From Vanrija pseudolonga (taxonomy: Eukaryota > Basidiomycota > Tremellomycetes > Trichosporonales > Trichosporonaceae), in assembly GCF_020906515.1 (NCBI RefSeq), contig NC_085854.1:248001-312000 (forward strand): 64,000 nucleotides of DNA, read 5' to 3'. The number at the start of each line of letters is the position of its first letter. The first letter of the stretch is position 1. Below the pieces are notes generated by a model, which worked only from the letters and a program-made list of their open reading frames with translations, did no database searches and was not told the DNA's origin. Both the position numbers and the translations under genes were made by a program. This document shows positions 46,364-57,041 of this stretch, piece by piece.

Positions 46364-48425
46364 ATGCGTTATCTACTCAGGGCCGTGGCACTGCTGCCCG
46401 TGATCTCGGCTCAGACGACCAACTCCAAGTCGGCCAGCTCGGCCAGCTCGGCCACCGTCTCCGCCCCGCCGCAAGCGTCAACCATCCCAATGCCTCCCCA
46501 GCGCGTGTACCCGTTGGGCATCGACTCGCCCCTGCTCCAGCTCAATCCAGTGGTAATAGGACCCCCGTCGCAAGGGTGGAACTTGAGCTACTCGAACATC
46601 TCAAACAGCCACTTCGTCCCCGGCATGACGGGTATCGGATGGGCGAGCTTTGAGACAACGCTCGCCGGCAGCTCGGGGGCAAGCCTCAGCTTCCAGTTTG
46701 TTGGGACGGGGGTAAGCTTGCTCGGCTATGTGGGCTTGTTTGACGAGCTCGATTGGCGGGTCGATGGCGTGCAGTCCAACGACACCCCGGACTTCGCGTA
46801 CGGGTACCAGTCCGAGGTAGCATGGGCACGCAACCTGCCGTGGGGGCTGCATAATTGTTCGCTGCGCGTGACCTCAACCGATGACAAGGTTGTGCTAACC
46901 GAGGCCATTGTGATGACGGGCATTGAAGGGTGAGTGTGGTGCGAGATGGGCCCGTGCAGCCCTTGCAGGTGACATTACGTGCACAGTGCGCTGACCAGCA
47001 CCTTGTTGCCATCCGCAGTGCGGCACTCGTTTCAAGCTCCGCCGACCCGCTGCGCAAGGGTCCCTCCACCCTTAACGCGAGCGAAATCAACCAGGGGGCC
47101 CAAGTCACCATCAACTGGGCTCTGTACACACCCAACGAAGGCGACTCGAGTGAGTAACGCGGGCCGCCAAAGTGCAGTGATGATGAACACGGACATCCGG
47201 GAGGGCTTCTGCCCTCGCTGCCCAGACCCTGGGCCTCCATCCTCAATTCCTGCTGTCGCTCACTAACGCCCGCCCGCCAGTTATGCAGGCCGCCTACCCC
47301 CCAGGTGGCTATACCGTCTTGACGACCAATAGCACTGGCGCCATCCAGTACACGCTGCCGAAAAACACGGCCTTCGCCGAGGTCTGGGGGTCTGCTGGGT
47401 ATGGGTTTGGCAACTACTCGGTCACCATCACCCCTCCCCCGCCGTTTAACCCGCCTGTTATCAAGTACTCGGCCAACAACGCGTACTACATGCCTGCCAT
47501 CGTCCTCTCATGGGCCATCCTCGACCCGAGCCAGGACTATGTGCCGCATCGAAGTGTGGCAGTTGCAATACTATGTTTCCAAGTGAGTCTTGTGGTGCGT
47601 CGGGCAGGATAACCGAAGTGTGACGAGTACGACGAGTACGCCGACCTCGACGAGTCCCAGTGCCAGCAGCGCGGCGGCGCGCGGCGTGTCCGTCGCCACT
47701 CTGGCCGGCGCCATCGTGAGTGCATGGTTCATACAAGGGCAGAGCTGACTCAGGCCGGCACCATCGTCGCGTGTCTCGCCGTGTCGTCCCTGGTGGCTTT
47801 TGCCCTCATCCGCAAATACAAGAAGAAGTCCGAGTACGTCATCCCGCCGAACCGCTGAGCTGATTCCAGGTCCTCACGACTCGCGTTCGAGGTCGACCAC
47901 AGCCCCGAGCCACACCTGGCGCCATTCTTATCGAACCGAGGTGCCCATGCCGTCGAGAACACCCCGCTAATGCCAGAAATGCAAGGACACTCCGCCGGCG
48001 TCTTAGGTCTCGACGGTGACCGTGCCGCACACAGCTCGAACACGTCACTCCCCCGACCAAGAGAGCATACCGTCACTTCGAGCTCGGGTGGAGCCGACCT
48101 CGACGGCGATAGCGACACGCGCCGCCAATCGTCGCTGCACACCGACTCGCCACCAATCCTCATCAAGACGCCGCCCCGCATCTCCACGCCCGAGCTCCAT
48201 CTTCAGCCCCGCCGCGGCACGGCACCCGTACCCCTGCCCGTCACGGTGCAAGAACGCGATTCTGGCGCCCAGGTGATCCATATTGTCGAGTACGTGCCGC
48301 CCGCGTACGACGCCACCCTGCCCCACTCGAGCGCAGTGGTCGCCGCGAGCCCGACTGATGCCGTCGACGACGACCCCTTCAAGCGGGACGGCTTGCGCCC
48401 CCTCCCTACTCTGCCGCCCGCTTAA
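46364..48425 (+). pseudogene. Receptor-like family, copy I (frameshifted in ectodomain 2)
   Basis: Most distal and most divergent plus-arm copy. Start at 46364 (MRYLLRAVALLPVISA) by alignment to MRYL of E, F and H; an upstream in-frame ATG at 46346 is possible. Exons 46364-46929, 47019-47149, 47281-47582, 47619-47715, 47754-47833, 47870-48425. Exon 3 is 302 nt instead of 325: about 23 nt are missing between DYV and EVWQLQYYVSK, so the frame shifts and closes about 25 codons later at 47612. The membrane exon (AGTIVACLAVSSLVAFALI, RKYKKKS) and tail (VENTPLMPEMQGHSAG, QERDSGAQVIHIV, EYVPPAYD, RPLPTLPPA) are open and well kept. The lesion therefore looks young, or the gene gives a secreted ectodomain only. 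It ends about 150 bp from the end of the convergent minus-strand gene. Confidence 0.75.
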
Positions 48426-48578
48426 CTGGAGGTATGAGGAGCCAGGTCTCTATTTGAGAAGGTTCCTCTGTGTATTTAGATGTGAATGGAAGCTCTTTGA
48501 TGACGCGATTCATTGGTGTATTCTACATGGCGTCTAATAATGACAGGGTACTATTACAACTGGCAACTCTGTGCCGCT

Positions 48579-51494
48579 CTACAACTGGCCGAGGCCCACT
48601 ACCTCGTCCCGCTTCATCGTCTGGCTGCAGCCAGGGCACCGAACCCTCTCGGTCGGCCCATATGACACCAGCGACACCTTCTTCGCGTTCGCACCCGCCT
48701 GCATCGCGAGCATGCCCGCGTTCAGCTCCTCGCCATCCACGACGTCGTCGGCACCGTCACGGGTGTATAGCGCCCGCGTAACTCCCTTGATGTGCTGGCC
48801 CATCTTGGAGTGCGCCTCCGTGATGAGGTCAGGTGGCGCCCGAGGCCGGCGATACACCACCTCGTATGTCGACTTCGCGGCTCGCTTCTTGTGGTCATCC
48901 TTGTCCCGCGCAAAGCGGCCCAAGTCTGCGACAACAACCTGCGACCACTGCTGCGCCCAGGCGTCATCGGGGCGTACCTTGCGACCGTCCGGGCCCTTGA
49001 TCAGTGCCGTCGGCTTATAGTTGTTGGTTGACGACGGGGAGCAGTAAAGCCAATAGTGGAGAGCCCCCCCTGCGTTGGGGAAGATTGTGTCGGCCTCGTG
49101 GAAGTAGACGCCCTTCACATCTGGCCCCGCGTACTGCACGATTGCAGCGATGGTGTCGCTGACCCCGACGACTGTCTCATCATTCATAGCCTTGAGATTA
49201 ACATCGAAGCAGATCGAGGTTGGACGAGCAATCGAGACGAAGCCGGCGAGGTCCTCGGGGTAGTCGCACAGATGTTCAAATGAGGTCTCGCGGAGAATAA
49301 CCGTCGTCACTGATGGGAAGACGCAGTGGACAACAGGCTTGCCTCCAGGGTCCGTAGGCTGCCAAGGCCACTCTGACTTCTCCTCGTCGATGTAGAGTGG
49401 GAACTGAAAGATGGTCTCGGCGAGATCAGCGAAGCGGCTGGGCTTGACGCCGCGCGAGATGAACGGCAGCTCTACCGTGTCTGCAGAGTGAAGCCGGCGC
49501 CGCACGAGATATGCCGCGATGCGTTCCGTGACCCGAAACTTAAAGCATGGGCGGAGCGGCAAGTAGGTTTGAGAGTCGGTGACCGTGGCCAAAAGCACGG
49601 CGGCAGCCTCCTCGTCAAGCACAAACGGGCGGGCAGGCTCGAAGAGCTTGTGGAACACCTTGCTCAGCCGGGCATGGCTCCACTCGTGCTGTTTGACCAT
49701 GATATCCGGGACAAGGCCCAGTAGATGGGTCTGCAGGGAGGAAGGAAAGTCTCGAGTTATCGCCTTGATGACATAAGCGAGGTGCCCCTCCGCGTCACGA
49801 TACGGCGAGGGAACAGCGTACACGGGCTCCGACGAGGTTGCCGACGAGGCAGTCTCTTGCGACAGGTGGCGTAGCGCGGGCCGCTCGGCAAGGGTAGCCG
49901 AAGGAAGATGGAGGGTGCTCGTCGAGGGGGGCGAAGTAGTGGTACCAGCACTGGCGACGGTGGTCGGCTTCGACGAAGTAGCCGTGGACGCAGACGCAGA
50001 CTTTGACGCTGCCATCTTGGGCTCATAAGACGCAAGGGTCTTGGTGGCGTAACCTTGAAGTGGGAGAACTGTCTTGAGGGGGAACTTCGCCCCGATATCC
50101 TCAAGAGACGACAGGCGCTCGACCGCGTCTTCCTTGGACAGCTCGGAGTGTGGTGATGTCGGACGGGTAGGCAGCATGTGCTCCATCGATGTGTCGTGGC
50201 CTCCGACATCACCTCCAAAGAGCTCGGAGGCAGCACCATGCTCGTCACCTGCACCAATGCTGCCACTCTCTGAGGGCGATCGGGTGCGGTACCTGTTCTT
50301 CTGCGAGATGGGGAAGAGGGGTGGTGGCGGGGAAGACCGGCGGCGGTGGGGAGGCGGGGAAGACTGGCGGTGGTGAAGCGAGGGAGAGCCGCGGTTCTGG
50401 GTCGGGGGAAGACTGGGGGTCCTCGGCCCGGGGAGGAAGAGAGGCTCCTCGGTCGGCTCACGCTTGGTCCACCTGCGCGGCACAGGCTTGACAATATCTG
50501 GGGCGGCGTGCCTCGTGTCGCCTGACACCGCGTCCTCGGTGTCGCTAGACGAAAGGAGAATGGCCGTGTCCTTGCTCGTGCCCGTTCCCTTACCCTTGCC
50601 CTTGTCGAAGGGAGCGGGAGTGGCAGATGAGGCTCGGCCGACACCCGCTCGCTGGCCCATGCCTGTTGACTCGCTCTGGCTGGACTGTTGACGCTGTTCG
50701 GGTCAGCTGGGTGGATCGCAAGTACCCGACTCACCTTGTCCTTCCGGGATTCCGCTGCCGCAGCAGCCTCAAGGTCAAACACTTCAGTTTCCGCCGCTGC
50801 GGCTGCCTCGAGGCCAAAGGCTCGGCGCGCTCGCGGCGCCTTCGGAGGGCTGCTGTGGAGGTCAATGGCTGTCACACGACATTACTCACCTGACAGGAAG
50901 ACGTCTAGGTATGTTGTTCAGGCTGAAGGAAGGCAGGCGTGAGGAGGAAGGCGTGGACGCGAAGTGGTTCGGCCTCGATGAGGCAATCTCTGAGGCAGCG
51001 GTTGGTGCTGCGGCCGGAGTGCGAAGTACGGGTGGCGCATCAGCATGGTGCTGTCTACGGTGGAGCAACGATGAGCTCGCTGACCTGCACGTCAGTCAAG
51101 CGTCGTGTCAGCTAATCTTACTGGCTCGGGCCTGTAGCGGTGGACGGAAGGGTGTGGTGGTCCGTGGAGGAAGACGCGTAGTTATTGGTGGAGGAAGACG
51201 CACGCGGGGTGGTTGATGCAGCGAGGTCAGGCTCGTCGTCTAAGTGGGACCCCACGTAGTCATGAGCGCGGCGAGACTGCTGTTGCTTGCGGCGCTTGTT
51301 GTAGTTGGCCAGCTTGTAGGGGCTGTCGTCGGGCTCGCTAGAGACTGAGTATGGAGCAATGAACGCGAGGAAGACGCGACTCACGCTGCCTGGGCCGCCT
51401 CATAACGCCTCATTATAGCTTGTACGTCTTCTACCTCAGTGTCTGGTACGCTGTTCTGGCGCTTTCGGGGACCTTGCTCTAACGTAGAGGGCAT
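48579..51494 (-). CDS. Unrecognised 907-residue protein
   Basis: Five exons: 51494-51385, 51337-51122, 51054-50890, 50852-50735 and 50693-48579; phases agree throughout and introns are 47, 67, 37 and 41 nt. I do not recognise a named family. The first 450 residues are mostly disordered: acidic and polar stretches, EAAAAAETEVFDLEAAAAAE, and Pro/Ser/Arg-rich runs. The C-terminal half looks globular (AVPSPYRDAEGHLAYVIKAI, FRVTERIAAYLVRRRL, VHCVFPSVTTVILRETSF, GPDVKGVYFHEADTIFPNA, TYEVVYRRPRAPPDLI) with alternating hydrophobic strands and helices. The last 20 residues hold one CPGC pair, too little for a zinc site alone. It is convergent with copy I. It may be a lineage-specific protein; no function is claimed. 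Confidence 0.8.
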
Positions 51495-51835
51495 GCGGTG
51501 ATGAGTTGAGAGAGTGAGTGAATGTGAGAGGGAGAAATGTTGGGACAAACAAATGTTGACAAGTGGGGGAGAGAAGGCGGCGCTCGGGGGTGGAGGCGAG
51601 TGAGTATGGGCCTGGGTGGGTGGGGTCGAGGCGGTCCGTGCGCAGGTTGAGTCACTCGCTGATGCTTCTTCGCCACCGCCAGCACCCCGCCGTCGCCGTC
51701 GTGCTCGCCGCCATCGCCGTAGCCATCAGTCACAACGTATACACATGGTTTGGCGATATAATACAGTCGGACCTATCCCGTATGTCGAACAACAAGCCGC
51801 TAGTAGTCACACTTTACACAATACCCTTCGCCCCA
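51495..51835. other. Intergenic, upstream of the 907-residue protein gene
   Basis: Promoter side of the minus-strand gene and 3' flank of the F-box gene. Open frames seen here on the plus strand are antisense shadows. Confidence 0.5.
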
Positions 51836-52303
51836 CTAGGCCACCTTTGGCCGCTTGGTGTGGTAAGGGATAAGCGTCGATACCACGACCGTCCGGATGG
51901 CGGGGAACACGCCTCTGTTGATGGGGCAAGGGACGAGGCGCTTTGGGTCGGGGTCGGGCACGCCGAGGACGCGGAGGGCGGTCGTATGGGCGAGGAGGGC
52001 GCGCTTGCGCTTGTCGCTCTCGAGCGAGGGGTATTGTTCCACGAGGAGCTCAGGGGACGCTTCCCTCGACGACTGGGACGACCACTCGCCGCCTGCGCCG
52101 TCGAGCAGGCCGGTGAACACGCTCGGCAGGTTACGGTCCGTGATGGACAGGTCGTGGTAGAGGCGCGGCGCGGCGAGCGTGTACGTCACCTTGCACACGC
52201 GCATGAGGGCCGCGAGTGTTGGCTGGTCGGCGGCTGCGGCGTCGACTATGGCGGCGAGGACCTCGTTGGGGAGGTGCAGTGGGTCGGGTGGTGGGGACGT
52301 CAT
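51836..52303 (-). CDS. Short F-box-like protein
   Basis: Single exon, 155 residues, ATG at 52303. Residues 8-50 fit a fungal F-box: LHLPNEVLAAIVDAAAADQ, then LAALMRVCKVTYTLAAPRLYHDLSI. F-box proteins recruit targets to SCF ubiquitin ligases through Skp1. The family in fungi is usually 300-600 residues with leucine-rich or other repeats after the F-box, so this one is short: it stops soon after a region that would lead into the first repeat (AIRTVVVSTLIPY). It may be a truncated copy or a small functional one. No intron that would extend it was found. Confidence 0.65.
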   Translation of the reverse strand: MTSPPPDPLHLPNEVLAAIVDAAAADQPTLAALMRVCKVTYTLAAPRLYHDLSITDRNLPSVFTGLLDGAGGEWSSQSSREASPELLVEQYPSLESDKRKRALLAHTTALRVLGVPDPDPKRLVPCPINRGVFPAIRTVVVSTLIPYHTKRPKVA

Positions 52304-52431
52304 TGCGCGACAAGGTGGGAGCGTGGGATGATGGCGCCGAGGTGGGTACTGGTGGCGACGACGGGAGTTTGGTGAGCTGGAAAGGAGGAGTGTGTTAGGA
52401 CGAATGAGTTGAGTTGAGAAGCAAGCCAGCG

Positions 52432-52463
52432 CGACGACGACGACGACGACGATGATGATGATG
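52432..52463. repeat. CGA/GAT trinucleotide microsatellite
   Basis: About six CGA units followed by four GAT units, upstream of the F-box gene. Confidence 0.8.
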
Positions 52464-53429
52464 GGCGCGCAAGAGGCGCCGTGGCCGTGTATTATCGAGC
52501 AGAGTTGGGGCCTCCACTTTGACGTCGTCAGGAACCATGCGGCCAGCTAGCTGTGGGACGACTGACGGCGGACAATCGCCGAAGGCGCAAAGGGGGACGC
52601 CACCAGGCCACGGCCAGTGGTTGTCGGCGTTGCTGATGCTGATGCTTGGTGGTGCCGAGGGGTGCTGCCGTGGCTGCCGAATGCGACGCGCGGTGGCCAG
52701 TGCCGAGAACACTCAAGACGAAGGTGACGCGGCGACGACAAGGACAATGATAACGACCATGTGGGGCAACAACGACCAGTGACGTGCTTGGCAGGCAAAA
52801 TGAATAATCAGCCAGCAAGCATTGCTAATGCGGGCGGGCAATGCGACTAATAAGGGGCGGAATTACCGACTATTAGTGGGTCTCATTAGCCGACATTACG
52901 TGCCTGGATGCGGGGCTTTAGAAATTGGCGAGCCTAGTGCAAACGGCGGCGGCAACAGGGCCGATGATGGTGAGGTGCTTGACTGCGGCGTTGGGCAAGC
53001 TCTGCCTGCGCCGCGTCGTGCCGTTGCATACGCCGAGATGCCGAAGCGCCGCCAGCTGCTGCGCAGATCAGAGGGCTGATCAGCCCGCGCACGCCGCGCG
53101 CAAAACCTTCAACCTTGTTTGCGTCGCGAGTGGAACGACCAGTGAGTGAGTGAGTCACAAAGCCAAGCCCATCATGAACCCATCCCGACGCAATAATGCT
53201 GTGCCTCGCGTCCTTGTTATTGTTGTTGTCTGGCTTATTCGACATGCTACATGCTGACCCAACCCATAGGGAAGATGTAGGTGCAGACAGAGGGTGGCTG
53301 CGGTACAGCGGCGGCAGAGAGCGAGTCGCGGGCAGAGGGCAGCAGATGTCTGGCCAGGCACCACTGACTGTGTCCTCTGCTCTTCTGCCTGGCCGTCTGC
53401 CAGCGGTCCCTCCGACTCACCCTGTGCTG

Positions 53430-53433
<4 letters not shown>

Positions 53434-53460
<27 letters not shown>
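53434..53460. repeat. TGC/CTG microsatellite (nine units)
   Basis: Nine uninterrupted triplets in non-coding DNA between the F-box and phosphatase genes. Confidence 0.85.
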
Positions 53461-53462
<2 letters not shown>

Positions 53463-54293
53463 CTGCTCCCCCTCTGGTGCTTTGCTGCTGGCCGCCTCGG
53501 CAGATGACTGACTGAGCGACGACGACGACAATGACAGCCGGCACGCGGCGGGCGGCGTTGTGGTGGGCGTGTTGTATGCATGCAGTCATTGAATCATCCA
53601 TTCTCTCGTACCACAAAGTGCATCGCATTTTGCTGCTTTGCATCACACAACAACACCAACACCCAACACCCACCTTCCCTCACCCTTCCCTCTCTCTTGC
53701 ATCCATTTCACTCTCTCTGCTCTCACCTCGTCGCTCCCTTTTGCCCCTTGCTCGCTAGCAACCCGTCTGTTGTCGCCGCGTCGCCGTTGCTCCCCGAAAA
53801 GCCCATCTTGCTTGGCCTCGGCCACGGCCAACGACGCACAGATCAACACCGCCTCTCTTCCACCTTCCACCACACACCTTCCCCCCGATCCCGGGTTTCA
53901 TCTTGCTGCCATTCAAACAACCAACACTTTGGGCCTTCTTCCCTTGCAAGCAAGGGCGCGCGCGCGTTCCACCAACAAACGACCACTCGACGCGACACAC
54001 CCACCCACTCCCCATCCAACCACCACCTTCCTTCACCAACCATTGAGAATCCATAACAGCAACACCAGCATCAACAGTCATCGGTGCACGTCTGTGCGGA
54101 CAGTCAGTGCTGCACTGCTCGCCTGCCCGGCTGCATCCGTCAAACGACGACAATCGACAAAGACCACGCGCAAAGCCAACTCCAACACGCGTGTGCACCG
54201 CCTCGTTCGTCGTGTTGCCGCGGCTTCATCGACGACGACGTCAACGACAAGTTGCCAGACGCTGACGCTGACGCCGCCGTCGCCGCCGCATCA

Positions 54294-57041
54294 ATGAGCG
54301 GCCTCGCCAGCGGCAATCCTCTTGCTACTGCTGCTGCCGCAGCAACAGCAGAGGATTCGCCGCCGTCGGCAACGACACGGATGCATCACTACCTCTCGCT
54401 GGCAACACACGTCTCGCATCCCACGCCGCTGTCCCCGGTAATGGAGCCAAGCAACGGCCCGTCGCCCATCAGTGAAACAGCTACACCACCTCGCGGAGAC
54501 TCGCCAAACCTCCCTGCGCTCCATGCCGGTAACAGCAGTCTCTCGACGGCGCCCAGCGACTACAATCCACGCATCAGAACTCCCATCTCCCCGCTCTCGG
54601 CCAGCGCTCCGTTTGGCCGCTACCTCGACTCGCCTGCCCGCTTCTCCATGTCGCCCAACATCATGTCCCCGGCCAGCGGGCTCCCACACCCGCACGACAC
54701 GGAGCTGATTGAAAAGGTCGCCCCTGGCGATGTTGTTGTTGGTCATGGAGCCGCGGATAACGCCGCATCGTTACCGAGCAGCAAACGCCGTCCTGTGCCG
54801 CTCGATCTCAACCGCCGCGCTGGTGCCGAGCCTGGGCACGAGCAAGCTCCTCTCACTGGAATGTCAGCTGAGAGCGGTGAGTGGAGTGGCCGTGGAGTTG
54901 CAATGTCTGACCCCCCGCAAGCACACAGCACGCTCAGCAACGAACTGCTCGACCTCTCGGCCCTCCGCCGCTCAGTGCAGCAAAACCTTCATGACCGGCC
55001 ATTCTCATCCATGGATGAGTACACCGGAGACAGCGATTCCGACATGGAATCCGCGGGGAGCGGACGTGCATCTCCGGGTCCTCTGGCTACACCAAATGAC
55101 GACAGGTTTATTGGCGCGAGCGAGGCGCTGTCACTTATTCGTACCTCTGCACAGCCTCTCTTCATCGACACGCGTACCCTAGACGACTTTCTCGCCGCCC
55201 ACGTACACCGCTCAACCAACGTCTCTATCCCAACATTGATCGTTCGCCGCCTCCGGAAGCACGCCTCGTCAGGAGAACCAGCTGACAAGTGGGCGTCTCT
55301 CGGGTCGTATGTGAGCACCCCTGCCGGCCGCCGTGTATGGGACAGCATCGACCTCGGGCTACACACGGATATTGTTATCGTGGGCGCAGACGAATCGGAC
55401 CGCGAGACCCCGAGATTACTCGCATCCATCCTCACAGCAATCGTTCCTGTGGTATCTGCGCGTGTCCTGAGCGGTGGCTGGGCAGCGCTTAGTGGCCTTG
55501 CGCAACACGCTGGGCTGATCGTTTCCGGAGAATCGAGCGAGTCGCCCAGGGTACAAAAGACCCACACCGACCCAACATTCTACAACCAAGCACCCGCTCC
55601 TTCACAAATGGCCGTCCCCCCTCGCCACCTGGTCAGCTCGCTGGCCGTCAGCCCGGTGTCGCCACCCAGGCTCAGTCCGGCCCGCAGCCTCCCATCACTA
55701 TCCATCAACCCTACCAGGCAACAACCCCCCAAGCTCTGTCTCAAGATTGACAAGACAATACGAACGTCGCCGGTCCCGCCAATCCTTCCGACTGTGGCGA
55801 CGCGACGCGACAATGCGCGCCCCAAGCCCATGCAGCTTACGCTCGACGTTGGCGAGTCGAACCACCATGTCCTAGGTGGGCCCCGCAGCGCCATGCTCGG
55901 TGGCTCGGTGATGAGCAGCATCCCTCATACGCCACGAGCGGCGTACAGTGACCACGGGCACGACGGCTCGCTTCGCACCAGTTCACTCGCCCCATCAGGC
56001 GAACCATGGTCGCACAACCGCCTCACGGTCGATACGAGTCTTCACAACGTGCCTGTGTCGCCCGGTCTTCGCCACCTCTCGGCAAGTTCCTCCGGTGCCC
56101 GACACGGACACGAACCAGAAGCCATCCAGGTCTCGACAATTCTTCCGTCGTTCCTTTACCTCGGTCCTGAGATCACCACTCGGCAGGACGTCGAGGCGCT
56201 GCAGGCCCTCGGCGTGAAACGAATCCTCAACGTCGCTTTCGAATGCGATGACGACGAGGGTCTTGGTCTGCGGCAAGAGTTTGACCGCTACCTCAAGATC
56301 CCCATGAGAGATACAGTGGAGGAGTCTGGCGTTGGCAAAGGAATCCGGGATGCCTGTGACTTTTTGGGTAAGTAAGCTGTGCAATGTTGTTTTGTTATTG
56401 CTGTGCTGAGACTTTTAGACGACGCGCGTTTGCACTCTGCCCCCGCATACGTGCATTGCAAGGCCGGCAAGTCTCGCTCCGTCACCGTCGTGCTGGCATA
56501 CTTGATACATGCCAATGCGTGGACGCTCAAGACATCGTACGCCTATGTCGCCGAGCGGCGGCCGGGAATCTCGCCCAACATTGGCTTTGTTGCCGAGCTC
56601 ATCCAGTTTGAGGAATCCGAGCTCGGGAGCAAGCAGGCGACGGGCGTGCACGATTCGACGGCGAGCCCGGTCGAGGTTGACGAGAACAACCCGCCGCTGG
56701 TGCACCGTGAGCCCAAGCCGGGGCCACGGTATACACGTGAATCCATGCCGCCAGAGTACGGCCCGGACCTGGACGACGACGGTCAGGAGAAGGCTGATGC
56801 CGACCTAGACCTTGGCGCGCCCGAGCCGACGGCGACGACGAGACTGCGGCGTAGATCTGGCGCCGACATTGAAGTGCGCAAGAACGGACAGTGGGTGCAC
56901 CATCGCAGAGCGCCCGTCGACAGAACGACGCTGCAGCCTGGCAGACGCGTGTCCAAGGCCGGCCTCGAGTCGATGGCCATCAGACCAATCGAGCACGGTG
57001 ACCGCCCGAGACCCACGCGCCCAGGCACCATGGACACCTAG
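54294..57041 (+). CDS. MAP-kinase phosphatase (rhodanese plus dual-specificity phosphatase)
   Basis: Predicted to dephosphorylate Thr and Tyr of a MAP kinase activation loop. Two exons, 54294-56367 and 56419-57041, give 898 residues; the 51-nt intron lies just before the catalytic loop and the splice restores FLDDARLHS. Residues about 1-275 are disordered with many SP/TP sites and a clean MAPK docking motif, KRRPVPLDL (near residue 165). Residues about 280-400 look like a rhodanese-type domain (SLIRTSAQPLFIDTRTLDDF, HVHRSTNVSIPTLIVRRLRK). Residues about 625-780 are the phosphatase: ILPSFLYLGPEITTRQD, ILNVAFECD, and the P-loop VHCKAGKSRSVTVVLAYLI, which has the catalytic Cys and Arg of HCxxGxxRS. 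The general acid is probably in IPMRDTVEES. The C-terminus is basic and disordered. The domain order matches fungal and animal MKPs. Start at 54294 is the first ATG in frame, in a good context. Confidence 0.92.

Larger units (their letters stand above)
52304..54293. other. Intergenic and probable long leader of the phosphatase gene
   Basis: Holds two microsatellites (listed separately) and, from about 53640 to 54070, a C/A/T-rich, G-poor stretch that looks like the transcribed leader of the plus-strand phosphatase gene. No protein-coding gene supported. Confidence 0.55.
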
